From Bryobacterales bacterium (GTDB taxonomy: Bacteria > Cyanobacteriota > Vampirovibrionia > Obscuribacterales > Obscuribacteraceae), in NCBI GenBank assembly GCA_903970295.1, contig CAJCHQ010000849.1:1-9070 (forward strand): DNA of 9,070 nucleotides. The letters are read 5' to 3'. Position numbers and translations under genes: made by a program. Shown piece by piece: positions 1 to 6,115 of the stretch (the first letter of the stretch is position 1; every line of letters begins with the position of its first letter). The notes below the pieces were generated by a model, which was given only the letters and a program-made list of their open reading frames with translations, had not been told where the DNA came from and did no database searches.

Positions 1-171
1 AGGTTCCCCGCTCCTTCAGCCGAAATAATTGCCAAGCCGACTGAAGTAAAACCTGTTTCGCCAAGACTGCTGTCCTTATCTGATTGTCCCCCAGGCAAAG
101 GTTCCAGCGGTCATTTGCTAGAAGTTATATCGGAGTGCATGCGCCGTCCCTTTTATAAGGGGGCGGCGTGA
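1..171 (+). CDS. Possible 3' end of an unrecognised plus-strand gene (partial)
   Basis: Frame 1 is open from the window edge through 56 codons to a TGA at 169-171. The other two plus frames close within about 45 bases. The translation is proline/serine-rich at first (PAPSAEIIAKPTEVKPVSP) and then reads SGHLLEVISECMRRPFYKG at the C-terminus. I recognise no domain. An open stretch this long is not rare by chance, so the coding call rests only on its being the one open frame at the edge. The stop codon lies inside a strong stem-loop (137-174), as expected if the hairpin ends this transcript. It could equally be non-coding sequence. Confidence 0.28.
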   Translation, partial: RFPAPSAEIIAKPTEVKPVSPRLLSLSDCPPGKGSSGHLLEVISECMRRPFYKGAA

Positions 172-174
172 TGC
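137..174 (+). terminator. Strong GC-rich stem-loop, possible terminator without a U tract
   Basis: The arms pair as GCAT (137-140) with ATGC (171-174), CGCCG (142-146) with CGGCG (164-168), and CCCTT (148-152) with AAGGG (157-161), closing a TTAT loop. G141-T169 and T147-G wobbles plus single bulged G residues join the blocks, giving a stem of about 16 pairs. The base composition favours RNA folding. No run of T follows on either strand, so it is not a classical intrinsic terminator. It may act as a 3'-end stabiliser, an attenuator or a structured leader. The stop of the upstream open frame (169-171) lies within the stem. Confidence 0.4.
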
Positions 175-266
175 ATTGCGTTCGATGGCCCGATGCGCTG
201 CCAGCGATGGCTTATGTTGTGAATGGCAGTCTCTCTCTGGCAATTCTTCGCCATTTCGACCTCGAC

Positions 267-302
267 GCCTAGTGACAAACTTGTGACAATGAGATTCTAG
301 GC
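267..302. promoter_or_regulatory. Regulatory-looking block: period-11 GTGACAA repeat inside a GCCTAG/CTAGGC inverted repeat
   Basis: GTGACAA occurs at 272-278 and again at 283-289, separated by ACTT, so the repeat period is 11 bases (one helical turn). On the minus strand this reads TTGTCAC-AAGT-TTGTCAC. That resembles the 7+4+7 layout and TGTCA core of the enterobacterial PHO box (CTGTCAT-N4-CTGTCAT). The pair is framed by GCCTAG (267-272) and CTAGGC (297-302). A weak sigma70-type arrangement, GTGACA (283-288) then 17 bases then AATAGT, overlaps it and would fire toward the gene starting at 384. The symmetry is directly visible. Binding by a PhoB-like regulator is inference. Confidence 0.35.
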
Positions 303-383
303 TGCAATAGTACGAATGAATCACATCTCTTCCACGTGATTCGGGAAATGAAGCCACTACAAGCTTGCGAGCGGGGGGATACG

Positions 384-1055
384 ATGGCACTGATTGATAA
401 GACTCAAGCGATACATGACCAAACGCCCACTGGCGAGCAATCGCTTCATGCGCAGGATTTGAGCCAGTATGTGCAGAGTCACATTGCGTCGTTGAGCAGA
501 GCAAGCTTGAGCAGTATGTGGAGTTCCGGTGACTCAAACCCGAACGAGTTACAAATAACTGCATATCCCTACCCTGATGTACAGCCGGTTTCAACTGCGT
601 CCACCGGGCCCAGCGAGCTGCATGGTTTGCAATATCGTGCTCCTGAGCCTGAGACGCCTCCGCTGACAGCTAAAGAGCTTGGGCAAGAATTAACAGCGGC
701 GATGGAAAGTCACGACCCCAACTCGATGAATAAGTTCGAGAACGATTTGTACAAAGCTGTCGGTAATGAAAGTGAAATTGGCACCGAACTCCTTGTCGAC
801 CAAATCAACGCTAACATGCCTAAGGGTATGGGCATCGAATTGACCGACGATGAAGCTCCTGGCGCAGCCGACGATTTTCATCATTACTCATTGCACTTCC
901 TTCAGCAAGTGAACTCTGGTGGGAATTTCCAAAGTGCTGAATACGGTCCTTGTGAGGAAGAGGCACCACCGATGATGTTATCTACGACTCCTGACTGGAT
1001 GAAACGTGAGAGCGTCTTTCACTCGGCGCCTCCAAAGTATGAAGTTATAGACTGA
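384..1055 (+). CDS. Unrecognised 223-residue acidic protein
   Basis: I chose ATG 384 because a G-rich Shine-Dalgarno-like run (GGGGGG at 372-377) sits six bases upstream. In-frame GTG 336 and ATG 348 would add 12-16 residues but have no ribosome site. The protein has no signal peptide or membrane segment. Its first ~95 residues are rich in Ser, Gln, Thr and Pro and look disordered. Residues ~94-150 look helical and charged (AKELGQELTAAMESHDP, then ENDLYKAVGNESEIGTELL). The tail is acidic and includes CEEEAPP. It matches no family I recognise. It ends in tandem stops (TGA then TAG, 1053-1058) and converges on the minus-strand gene at 1210-1521, with a hairpin between. The upstream gap carries the period-11 repeat at 272-289. 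Coding is likely because of the length and SD; function is unknown. Confidence 0.75.
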   Translation: MALIDKTQAIHDQTPTGEQSLHAQDLSQYVQSHIASLSRASLSSMWSSGDSNPNELQITAYPYPDVQPVSTASTGPSELHGLQYRAPEPETPPLTAKELGQELTAAMESHDPNSMNKFENDLYKAVGNESEIGTELLVDQINANMPKGMGIELTDDEAPGAADDFHHYSLHFLQQVNSGGNFQSAEYGPCEEEAPPMMLSTTPDWMKRESVFHSAPPKYEVID

Positions 1056-1138
1056 TAGGCAGGTTTTGAATAGACGCAGGAGCAGCAACGCGGCTTTTGG
1101 GAAGCGATAGTCTGGGGTTGCATCGGGCGTCGATTAGA

Positions 1139-1179
1139 CGGAAAAAGGAAGCTGGTATGAGCACCAGCTTCCTTTTCCG
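1139..1179. terminator. Bidirectional stem-loop terminator between convergent genes
   Basis: A nearly perfect 17-pair stem runs from 1139-1156 to 1163-1179. The right arm ACCAGCTTCCTTTTCCG mirrors CGG-A5-GGAAGCTGGT on the left, with one extra A bulged out of the A run and a six-base loop ATGAGC (1157-1162). It lies 84 bases past the stop of the plus gene (1055) and 31 bases past the stop of the minus gene (1210), where a shared terminator is expected. The arms are purine-rich on one side and T-rich on the other, but no clean T run follows the stem, so termination efficiency is uncertain. Confidence 0.7.
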
Positions 1180-1209
1180 CATCTGCGGATGGTGGCAGAC
1201 TTGAGCGAA

Positions 1210-1521
1210 TTACTTGGCTTCTTTCACAGCTTTGTCTTCAGCCTTTGTTTCTAAGTGCTGAGCTTTGTCGGATCTGCTGATTGCTTCTTTTTGCTCTTTA
1301 GCGGCTTGTTTAGCGTGATGGGCAGCATCTTTCTTGTTGCCGTCGGCGATTGCAGAAACCGAATTCGTAGCTTCTCTGGAAGCCGTGTCGGACTTAGCGG
1401 CAGCTTTGGCGGCTTCCGAGTTGGCATCATTCATGATCTCACTCGAATCCTTCGCGATCGATGCAGGCACTGCCAGCAATACTGCGGCTAGCACGCCGAG
1501 CGTTTGGACTCTAATTTTCAT
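1210..1521 (-). CDS. Small exported Ala/Lys-rich helical protein
   Basis: This 103-residue protein opens with a standard Sec signal peptide: basic MKIRVQ, hydrophobic LGVLAAVLLAVP, and a likely cleavage after ASIA at about residue 23. The mature part of ~80 residues is almost entirely Ala, Lys, Glu, Asp and Ser (e.g. NSEAAKAAAKSDTASREAT, then AAKEQKEAISRSDKAQH), which predicts one long amphipathic helix or coiled coil. It has no cysteine, so it is not a lipoprotein. The start is secure: AAGGAG lies on the minus strand at 1528-1533, six bases before ATG. The composition recalls LEA-like or small periplasmic stress proteins, but this type of sequence is too low in complexity for a family call. 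It shares a strand with the upstream HAD gene (165-base gap) and has a hairpin leader of its own, so it is probably transcribed separately. Confidence 0.85.
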   Translation of the reverse strand: MKIRVQTLGVLAAVLLAVPASIAKDSSEIMNDANSEAAKAAAKSDTASREATNSVSAIADGNKKDAAHHAKQAAKEQKEAISRSDKAQHLETKAEDKAVKEAK

Positions 1522-1545
1522 AACTCACTCCTTCTCAATTAAGTC

Positions 1546-1564
1546 CGGACCTCAAGTTGGTCCG
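1546..1564 (-). promoter_or_regulatory. Small leader hairpin upstream of the exported Ala/Lys-rich protein
   Basis: CGGACC (1546-1551) and GGTCCG (1559-1564) are perfect complements around a seven-base loop. In the minus-strand leader this hairpin would end 12 bases before the AAGGAG site. It could be a 5' stabiliser or an operator. A weak TATACC hexamer (minus strand, about 1593-1598) lies upstream, but I could not pair it with a convincing -35 box. Confidence 0.3.
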
Positions 1565-1686
1565 CGACGAGTTTCAAGGCTGAGCAGACGGGAGGTATAG
1601 AAAAAGGTGCCGTGCCTGAAAAATTTTTGAGAATTGCGATCCATTTCTTTTCAATAGATGAGATGTTCGGGCTTGCGGAAAGCTTC

Positions 1687-2361
1687 TTACGCGGCGGCGG
1701 AATGAGCTTCGATTGGGCTTGTCTGATAATGTGCTAAGAGGTCCTCTGGACCAGCAAAGATGGCCACTGCTCCAGCGTCCACTAATTTCTCTTGATCAAA
1801 ACCGCCCGAGAGAAATCCAATCGTCTGCATATGTGCTTTCTTTGCCGCTTCAGCATCAAACGGCGAGTCGCCAACAACTATTACATCCTCAGCCTGCAAT
1901 TTTAGTTTCTCCAATGCCGCCTCGAAGACATCCGGGTGTGGTTTGGAGCGAGAGACGTCATCTGCGCAAGTTTGAATTTCTACGAGGTCGTCGATCTTTG
2001 CAAGTTTAAGATAGAAGCTCACTTCGTCTTTCTTCGCTGAACTGCCCACCGCGATGCGTTTTCCGTGTTCTTTCAAGCATTTCATCAAGTCCCGCACCCC
2101 TGGTAACGGCTTCACTTTATCCATGTATTTGCTCTTGAATAAGTCACCTCGAAAAGTTTTCAAGTCGTCGCCAAATTGCTCAATCTCTTCATCGCTGAGA
2201 AATGTAGGCAGGAGTTCATCGCCGCCTTTTCCGATTTGGTCGCGGACCGCTTGAAATTCGAGGTGCTTGCCAAAATTTTCGAAAGCCTCTTGCCATGCTT
2301 TCGCATGCAAGTCTACCGAGTCAACCAGCGTGCCATCGATGTCAAAAATTACTGCTTTCAT
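1687..2361 (-). CDS. HAD-superfamily hydrolase (phosphoglycolate phosphatase / beta-phosphoglucomutase type)
   Basis: The 224-residue protein carries all four HAD motifs in order. Motif I is FDIDGTLVDS, with nucleophile Asp7 and acid/base Asp9. Motif II is GSS with Ser107. Motif III is SKPHPDVF with Lys140. Motif IV is VVGDSPFDAEAAKKA with Mg-binding Asp165 and Asp169. A helical C1 cap fills residues ~16-85, as in the Gph/PGMB subfamily I, and full length is typical. Such enzymes hydrolyse or isomerise small phosphorylated sugars and acids in the cytoplasm; the sequence alone does not fix the substrate. The protein ends in an Ala-rich tail after the catalytic core. The ribosome site is weak (GGCAGG about seven bases before ATG). 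It is divergent from the oxidoreductase gene across a 172-base gap that must hold both promoters. Confidence 0.93.
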   Translation of the reverse strand: MKAVIFDIDGTLVDSVDLHAKAWQEAFENFGKHLEFQAVRDQIGKGGDELLPTFLSDEEIEQFGDDLKTFRGDLFKSKYMDKVKPLPGVRDLMKCLKEHGKRIAVGSSAKKDEVSFYLKLAKIDDLVEIQTCADDVSRSKPHPDVFEAALEKLKLQAEDVIVVGDSPFDAEAAKKAHMQTIGFLSGGFDQEKLVDAGAVAIFAGPEDLLAHYQTSPIEAHSAAA

Positions 2362-2488
2362 AGTCGCCTGCCAGAGGGGAGATTCTGATCTAGGCAGCCA
2401 TCGACTGATCTTTCCGAAATTTGGTTGCAGGCGAAATAAGTACTTGTGGCCTGGCCATGGCAGCAGTGCCTTTCAGGCTCTTGGAACA

Positions 2489-2500
2489 TTGGCCCGCCAA
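2489..2500. promoter_or_regulatory. Palindrome TTGGC-CC-GCCAA in the divergent gap, possible operator
   Basis: A perfect 5+5 inverted repeat with a two-base centre lies 33 bases before the oxidoreductase start, in the 172-base gap that separates it from the divergent HAD gene. The position suits an operator over the plus-strand promoter. I see no unambiguous -35/-10 pair in the gap. The palindromes AAGTACTT and GCCATGGC also occur nearby but are short enough to be chance. Confidence 0.3.
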
Positions 2501-2533
2501 CTCAGTCCAAATACATTCACATAAGAGGTAGAT

Positions 2534-3748
2534 ATGGTGTCCGACAAACTGCATAGGCGTCGCTTCTTTGCTCAATCGGCGCAAGCGCTATTGCTAGCTG
2601 CTTCAGGCAATCAAATTGCATCGGCGCAAGGAAAGACGGCTGCCGAGATATTTGGTCTAGACAAATTAAATGCCGAGACCGAGAAAAAGGATCCGCCTTA
2701 TGTGGAGGCTCTGCCGCCGGACAAACGTGTCGGTATCGCAGTGGTCGGGCTTGGCACTCTCTCGATCGGGCAAATCCTGCCTGCCTTCGCCCAGTCTAAG
2801 AAAGCACGTATCGCGGCTCTGGTGACTGGTCGCAGAGACAAAGGTTTGCAGCTAGCAAAAGAATATGGTCTCAAAGACGAGCATGTCTATTCATACAATG
2901 ATTTTGAACAGATCTCCGCTGACCCGACTATCGCAGCCGTTTATATCGTCCTGCCAAACTCTATGCATCGAGAATTTACTGTGCGGGCAGCGAAAATCGG
3001 CAAACACGTTTTGTGCGAGAAACCGATGGCAACATCAGTTCAGGATTGCAAATTAATGATTGCTGCGTGCGCTGAAGCTGGCCGCAAATTGATGATCGCC
3101 TATCGAATTCAATACGAACCAAACAATCGCGCTGTCCAAGGGCTGATCCGTGACCGAAAATTTGGTGATGTGAGAATAATTCAGGCGACTAATGCGCAGA
3201 ACATCGGTGATCCTGATCAGTGGAGATTGAAGAAAAAGCTCTCTGGTGGAGGTTGTTTGCCCGATATTGGAATTTATTGCTTGAACACAACCAGATTTTT
3301 ATTGAGCGAAGAACCAATAGAAGTTTACGCCAGCACTCACAGTACTGCGAATGATCCTCGATTCAGTGAGGTTGAGGAAAGTATAGCTTTTCAACTGAAA
3401 TTTCCCAGTGGTGTCATTGCTCTCTGTGATTCCACCTACGGTGCTCACGAATGCAGGCAGTACCGCGTTTTGGCTGAACGAGCCTGGTTTGGACTGGACC
3501 CGGCATTTTCTTATGCAGGACTGAAACCTTCGTGTAGTGAAGCGAAAGGCACGGCTGAAATTATGGAGTTGGCTCAAATCGCTGAAAAGAATCAGTTTGC
3601 TCTAGAAATCGATCATTTTGCCGATTGTATTTCCAACGATAAGAGACCGAATACTCCGGGTGAGGAAGGACTTCAAGACCAGCGCTTGATGGAATGTCTC
3701 TACCAATCGGCGCACGAGCGACGGCCGATTGCGGTCGGATCTGCTTAA
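2534..3748 (+). CDS. Tat-exported Gfo/Idh/MocA oxidoreductase, glucose-fructose oxidoreductase-like
   Basis: The 404-residue NAD(P)-dependent sugar oxidoreductase starts with a twin-arginine signal (HRRRFF at residues 7-12, then a mildly hydrophobic stretch and a likely cleavage after ASA at about 31), so it is expected to be exported folded with its cofactor. The Rossmann dinucleotide site is VVGLGTLSIG (GxGxxxxG, Gly72-Gly79). The family lysine motif is CEKPMA (Glu162-Lys163-Pro164). The substrate-site motif GGGCLPDIGIYCLN (238-251) supplies Asp244 and Tyr248. The linker before the Rossmann fold, the VGLG...LPAFA opening and the PDIGIYCLN motif all resemble Zymomonas glucose-fructose oxidoreductase, which is also a Tat substrate that keeps NADP tightly bound. 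Other exported members of this family exist, so the substrate is not certain. The SD is AAGAGGT (2523-2529), five bases before ATG. Confidence 0.92.
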   Translation: MVSDKLHRRRFFAQSAQALLLAASGNQIASAQGKTAAEIFGLDKLNAETEKKDPPYVEALPPDKRVGIAVVGLGTLSIGQILPAFAQSKKARIAALVTGRRDKGLQLAKEYGLKDEHVYSYNDFEQISADPTIAAVYIVLPNSMHREFTVRAAKIGKHVLCEKPMATSVQDCKLMIAACAEAGRKLMIAYRIQYEPNNRAVQGLIRDRKFGDVRIIQATNAQNIGDPDQWRLKKKLSGGGCLPDIGIYCLNTTRFLLSEEPIEVYASTHSTANDPRFSEVEESIAFQLKFPSGVIALCDSTYGAHECRQYRVLAERAWFGLDPAFSYAGLKPSCSEAKGTAEIMELAQIAEKNQFALEIDHFADCISNDKRPNTPGEEGLQDQRLMECLYQSAHERRPIAVGSA

Positions 3749-3759
3749 AGCTGGATCCG
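3736..3759 (+). terminator. Weak stem-loop over the oxidoreductase stop codon
   Basis: CGGATC (3736-3741) pairs with GATCCG (3754-3759), and GCT with AGC inside, around the TAA stop at 3746-3748. There is no T tract, so it may only attenuate. The next gene starts 88 bases downstream on the same strand and could be co-transcribed through it. Confidence 0.25.
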
Positions 3760-3823
3760 CCTGATAATATTTCGCGTGTGAACTCTAGTGAGAGAGGGCA
3801 TATGAAAGGATGGTCCGCTGGGC

Positions 3824-3830
3824 AGGAGGT
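3824..3830 (+). promoter_or_regulatory. Consensus Shine-Dalgarno AGGAGGT that fixes the sppA start at GTG 3837
   Basis: This is a full-length anti-SD match with a six-base spacer (CGCATC) before GTG. It lies inside the codons that a start at ATG 3810 would use, so that longer start is unlikely. Confidence 0.85.
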
Positions 3831-3836
3831 CGCATC

Positions 3837-4844
3837 GTGTCGTTGCAAAATCAGTCGTCCATACTGGGTTGGTGCCTCGTCGCAGCCTGTGTATTGGCCG
3901 TTCCTGTGGGATTGATGAGAAAATCTTCGGGCGAGGTGGAAAAGAAGTCATCGAGTGAAAGCAGCATTTTTTCACCAATGCTCGGAAAGGATCGCATTCA
4001 GGTGGTCAAGCTTTACGGCATGATTCAGGATGACAGTGATTCTGCGTCTATTTTCAGTGTTGGACACTCCACCAATTCGGTCAAACGCAAGTTGACAAAG
4101 GCTCTCCACGACGACCATGTCAAAGCCGTTGTGCTGCGCATCAATTCGCCGGGCGGGACGATTGGTATGAGTCAAGAATTGTTCGCCGCCGTCGAGGAAT
4201 TGCGGTCAAAGGGCAAACCGGTTGTTGTGTCGATGGGCGATGTCGCTGCTTCTGGTGGCTATTATGTCTCGGCCGCCGCCGATCGCGTGTTTGCAGATCC
4301 TGGAACGTTGACCGGTTCGATCGGTGTGATTATGCATTTTCTCAATTGGCAGGAAACCGAGAAAAAGCTTGGCTTGCAACCGCTAGTGATCAAATCCGGA
4401 GTTTTCAAAGATATAGGTTCGTCCGATCGCCCAATGTCTGCCGAAGAGCATGCTCTGCTCCAGGGCTTGATTATGGACGCTTACGATCAATTCGTCACCG
4501 CCGTCGCCAAAGGTCGGAAGATGGACAAGCAGGTGGTCAAAGGTCTCGCCGATGGACGCATTTACTCCGGCAAGCAAGCTTTGCAGAACAAGCTCATTGA
4601 TGAATTAGGTGGTTACGATCAAGCCTTAGCCTGGACTCAAAAAACGTTGCGAGACAAATTGAAATTGAGCCAAGATCTCGATGTCGATGATGGCATTTCT
4701 TCCAGCGAAGTTTTGTCGAACCTCTTATCGTCGATGTCCGAGCTTCCCTCGACTGGTGGCAATACGCGCTCATTACTCAAAGGAGTGATCCCGGCTTCAC
4801 TCGATTCTGAATACAACAAAGTGCCGCTATGGATGATGGAATGA
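3837..4844 (+). CDS. sppA: Signal peptide peptidase SppA, short form (S49 family)
   Basis: This membrane-bound serine protease degrades signal peptides left in the membrane. I chose GTG 3837 (335 residues) because AGGAGGT at 3824-3830 lies six bases upstream. In-frame ATG 3810 has no usable ribosome site and would only prepend nine residues. An N-terminal anchor spans residues ~9-27 (LGWCLVAACVLAVPVGL), then a Ser/Lys linker and the ClpP-fold domain. Oxyanion and substrate-site motif RINSPGGT is at 101-108, nucleophile Ser139 in MGDVAASGGYY, and general base Lys191 in SGVFKDIGSSDRPM. The Ser-Lys spacing of 52 equals that of the characterised Bacillus subtilis enzyme (Ser147/Lys199). Only one catalytic domain is present, unlike the double-length E. 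coli form. The last four bases overlap the YIP1 gene as ATGA, which suggests coupled translation. Confidence 0.95.
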   Translation: MSLQNQSSILGWCLVAACVLAVPVGLMRKSSGEVEKKSSSESSIFSPMLGKDRIQVVKLYGMIQDDSDSASIFSVGHSTNSVKRKLTKALHDDHVKAVVLRINSPGGTIGMSQELFAAVEELRSKGKPVVVSMGDVAASGGYYVSAAADRVFADPGTLTGSIGVIMHFLNWQETEKKLGLQPLVIKSGVFKDIGSSDRPMSAEEHALLQGLIMDAYDQFVTAVAKGRKMDKQVVKGLADGRIYSGKQALQNKLIDELGGYDQALAWTQKTLRDKLKLSQDLDVDDGISSSEVLSNLLSSMSELPSTGGNTRSLLKGVIPASLDSEYNKVPLWMME

Positions 4845-5440
4845 CGACATCAGAAATAATTGAATCTTCGCTGGAGAGTCCGCAAAGCTGGCCGCAGCGA
4901 TTGGCAGGAATGTTGCTTTCGCCAATGCTAACATTCGAGCAAATCTATGAGGAGAATGCTGTTCGCCTGACTGGCAGCAAAAGCGCCGCACTGCTTGTTT
5001 TGCTCGTGTTTGTTCTCGATGGAATGAGGAACGCTCTGGACAAAGGTATCCCGGCTGCATGCTGGGGCGCTATCGTCTCTGTGATCGCTGGATTTTGCTT
5101 ATGGCTTTCGCTTTCTGCAGTAATCGCTATTCTTGCGATTTGCTTCCAACGCAACACTCAGAATCTGCGCTGCGCATTCGTATCACTTGGTTGGAGTTTT
5201 ACACCATGGCTGCTCATGGCACCACTGTCGTGCTATCAACATGTTTTCGGCAGCTCTTTTAGCGTTATCGCTTTGATTCCGGGCCTCTGGGTTTTTATCC
5301 TGCAGATTCTAGCTTTGACAAAAAGTTTTCAGCTTACCTTGTGGCAGGCGGCGCTACTTGTTTTTGTTGCACCACTGATGCTCACGTTTCTGCAGGCGAT
5401 GCAGTTTGCGGAAGCGTTTAGATCGCTTGTTTCGACTTGA
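4841..5440 (+). CDS. YIP1-family polytopic membrane protein
   Basis: The 199-residue protein has a short cytoplasmic N-terminus with the hallmark opening of bacterial YIP1-domain proteins (WPQRLAGMLLSPMLTFEQIY, residues 17-36). Five hydrophobic segments follow at roughly 48-66, 72-101, 112-130, 134-157 and 165-188. Such proteins sit in the inner membrane, and their molecular role in bacteria is not established. I prefer ATG 4841 because it overlaps the sppA stop as ATGA. ATG 4829 is in frame and would add four residues, but it has no better ribosome site. The pairing with sppA suggests a shared role in membrane-protein turnover or envelope maintenance; this is inference from context. It ends tail to tail, eight bases from the TPR-like remnant on the minus strand. 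Confidence 0.8.
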   Translation: MTTSEIIESSLESPQSWPQRLAGMLLSPMLTFEQIYEENAVRLTGSKSAALLVLLVFVLDGMRNALDKGIPAACWGAIVSVIAGFCLWLSLSAVIAILAICFQRNTQNLRCAFVSLGWSFTPWLLMAPLSCYQHVFGSSFSVIALIPGLWVFILQILALTKSFQLTLWQAALLVFVAPLMLTFLQAMQFAEAFRSLVST

Positions 5441-5448
5441 GCCGATCT

Positions 5449-5628
5449 TCAGTCTCTCGGGCGGATGTTGCCGTTGATATCTCTGCGACTGTTGTGTTGT
5501 TTGGCCGCTTGATCGCCCTGCCTAGCCGCTCGGTTGTAGTTGGCGGCTGCACTGACAGTGTTGCCTAATTCGTACTGGCAGGCGCCGAGATTCGAGATTG
5601 TTGGTAGCTTCAGGAACTCAACAACAAC
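5449..5628 (-). pseudogene. Decayed C-terminal fragment of a TPR-like gene
   Basis: A 59-codon open frame on the minus strand ends at TGA (5449-5451). It has no start codon with a ribosome site and is closed upstream by a TAG at 5629-5631. Residues ~14-45 fit a TPR/Sel1 helix pair well: LGACQYELGN, then SAAANYNRAARQGDQAAK, with the expected Gly, Ala and Tyr spacing. A charged tail (SRRDINGNIRPRD) follows, as at the end of such proteins. The reading frame cannot be extended upstream in a recognisable way. I infer that only the 3' end of an older gene survives after a deletion or rearrangement. Chance resemblance cannot be ruled out because TPR motifs are degenerate. Confidence 0.45.
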
Positions 5629-5821
5629 CTAAGTACAAAATGCCCCGGGTGTTGTCATGGCTGTTGGCGCACCACGGTATAACGTCTAAAGTATCAATAC
5701 TTACTAACGGTGATAGAGAGCAGGCTACGATACGAGAATATGAAGGTTAAGTCGAGATTTCGCTGTGCACCGCATGTGGTGACACTGTGCGAACTTAAGA
5801 GCCGGCGCTTGAACTAAGACC
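5629..5821. other. Intergenic stretch with one palindrome and no convincing gene
   Basis: AAGTAT-CA-ATACTT (5689-5702) is a perfect 6+6 inverted repeat. A weak sigma70-like pair, TTGGCG then 17 bases then TAAAGT, ends at about 5692 on the plus strand and overlaps it. An ATG at 5740 opens 25 codons to TAA (5815-5817), but it has no ribosome site and no features. I see no RNA gene here. Confidence 0.4.
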
Positions 5822-6025
5822 TTAATCCATTGATGAGAGTGGATGAATCGGTTTAGAGTTCGTGCTCGCATGTTCCATGAACCAACTCAGGAGCTCATCT
5901 AAGTCCTCTTGCGGGAGCGCTTGAGGTCCCTCAGAATACATCCACAGAACTTCTTCTATCACTTCGACTTTGCTGCTGGAGGTAACGATTTTTCCGTTGG
6001 GTAGTTGAATCTGTTGCTTATTCAT
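5822..6025 (-). CDS. Unrecognised 67-residue acidic protein
   Basis: The product starts with a beta-like segment (IQLPNGKIVTSSSKVEV) and continues into an acidic amphipathic helix (QEDLDELLSWFMEHAS, residues ~39-54), giving a small soluble cytoplasmic protein. It has no Cys pair, signal peptide or membrane segment, and I recognise no family. The ribosome site is poor (GATAAG directly before ATG 6025), so the start is not certain; no other in-frame start lies upstream. It is 90 bases downstream of the LRV protein gene on the same strand and may be co-transcribed with it. The ordered, aromatic-containing sequence favours a real gene over a chance frame. Confidence 0.55.
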   Translation of the reverse strand: MNKQQIQLPNGKIVTSSSKVEVIEEVLWMYSEGPQALPQEDLDELLSWFMEHASTNSKPIHPLSSMD

Positions 6026-6115
6026 CTTATCACTGTCGAAACACTAACTGTCTTTGTTCCTTGAAAATTTAAACAAGCTGCTGTGCTCAAGCGCCTTGAC
6101 CGCTGCCCGATGTGA

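Noticed and set aside
118..594. Long minus-strand open frame opposite the 223-residue gene
   Set aside because: It overlaps a plus gene with a better start and ribosome site, and its product is Arg/Ser/His-rich as expected of an antisense shadow.
3802..3915. Short ORF from ATG 3802 overlapping the sppA start in another frame
   Set aside because: GAGGG is only three bases away and the peptide is featureless; the AGGAGGT site clearly serves GTG 3837.
5740..5817. 25-codon plus-strand ORF before the 67-residue gene
   Set aside because: No ribosome site, no hydrophobic or other pattern; within chance expectation.
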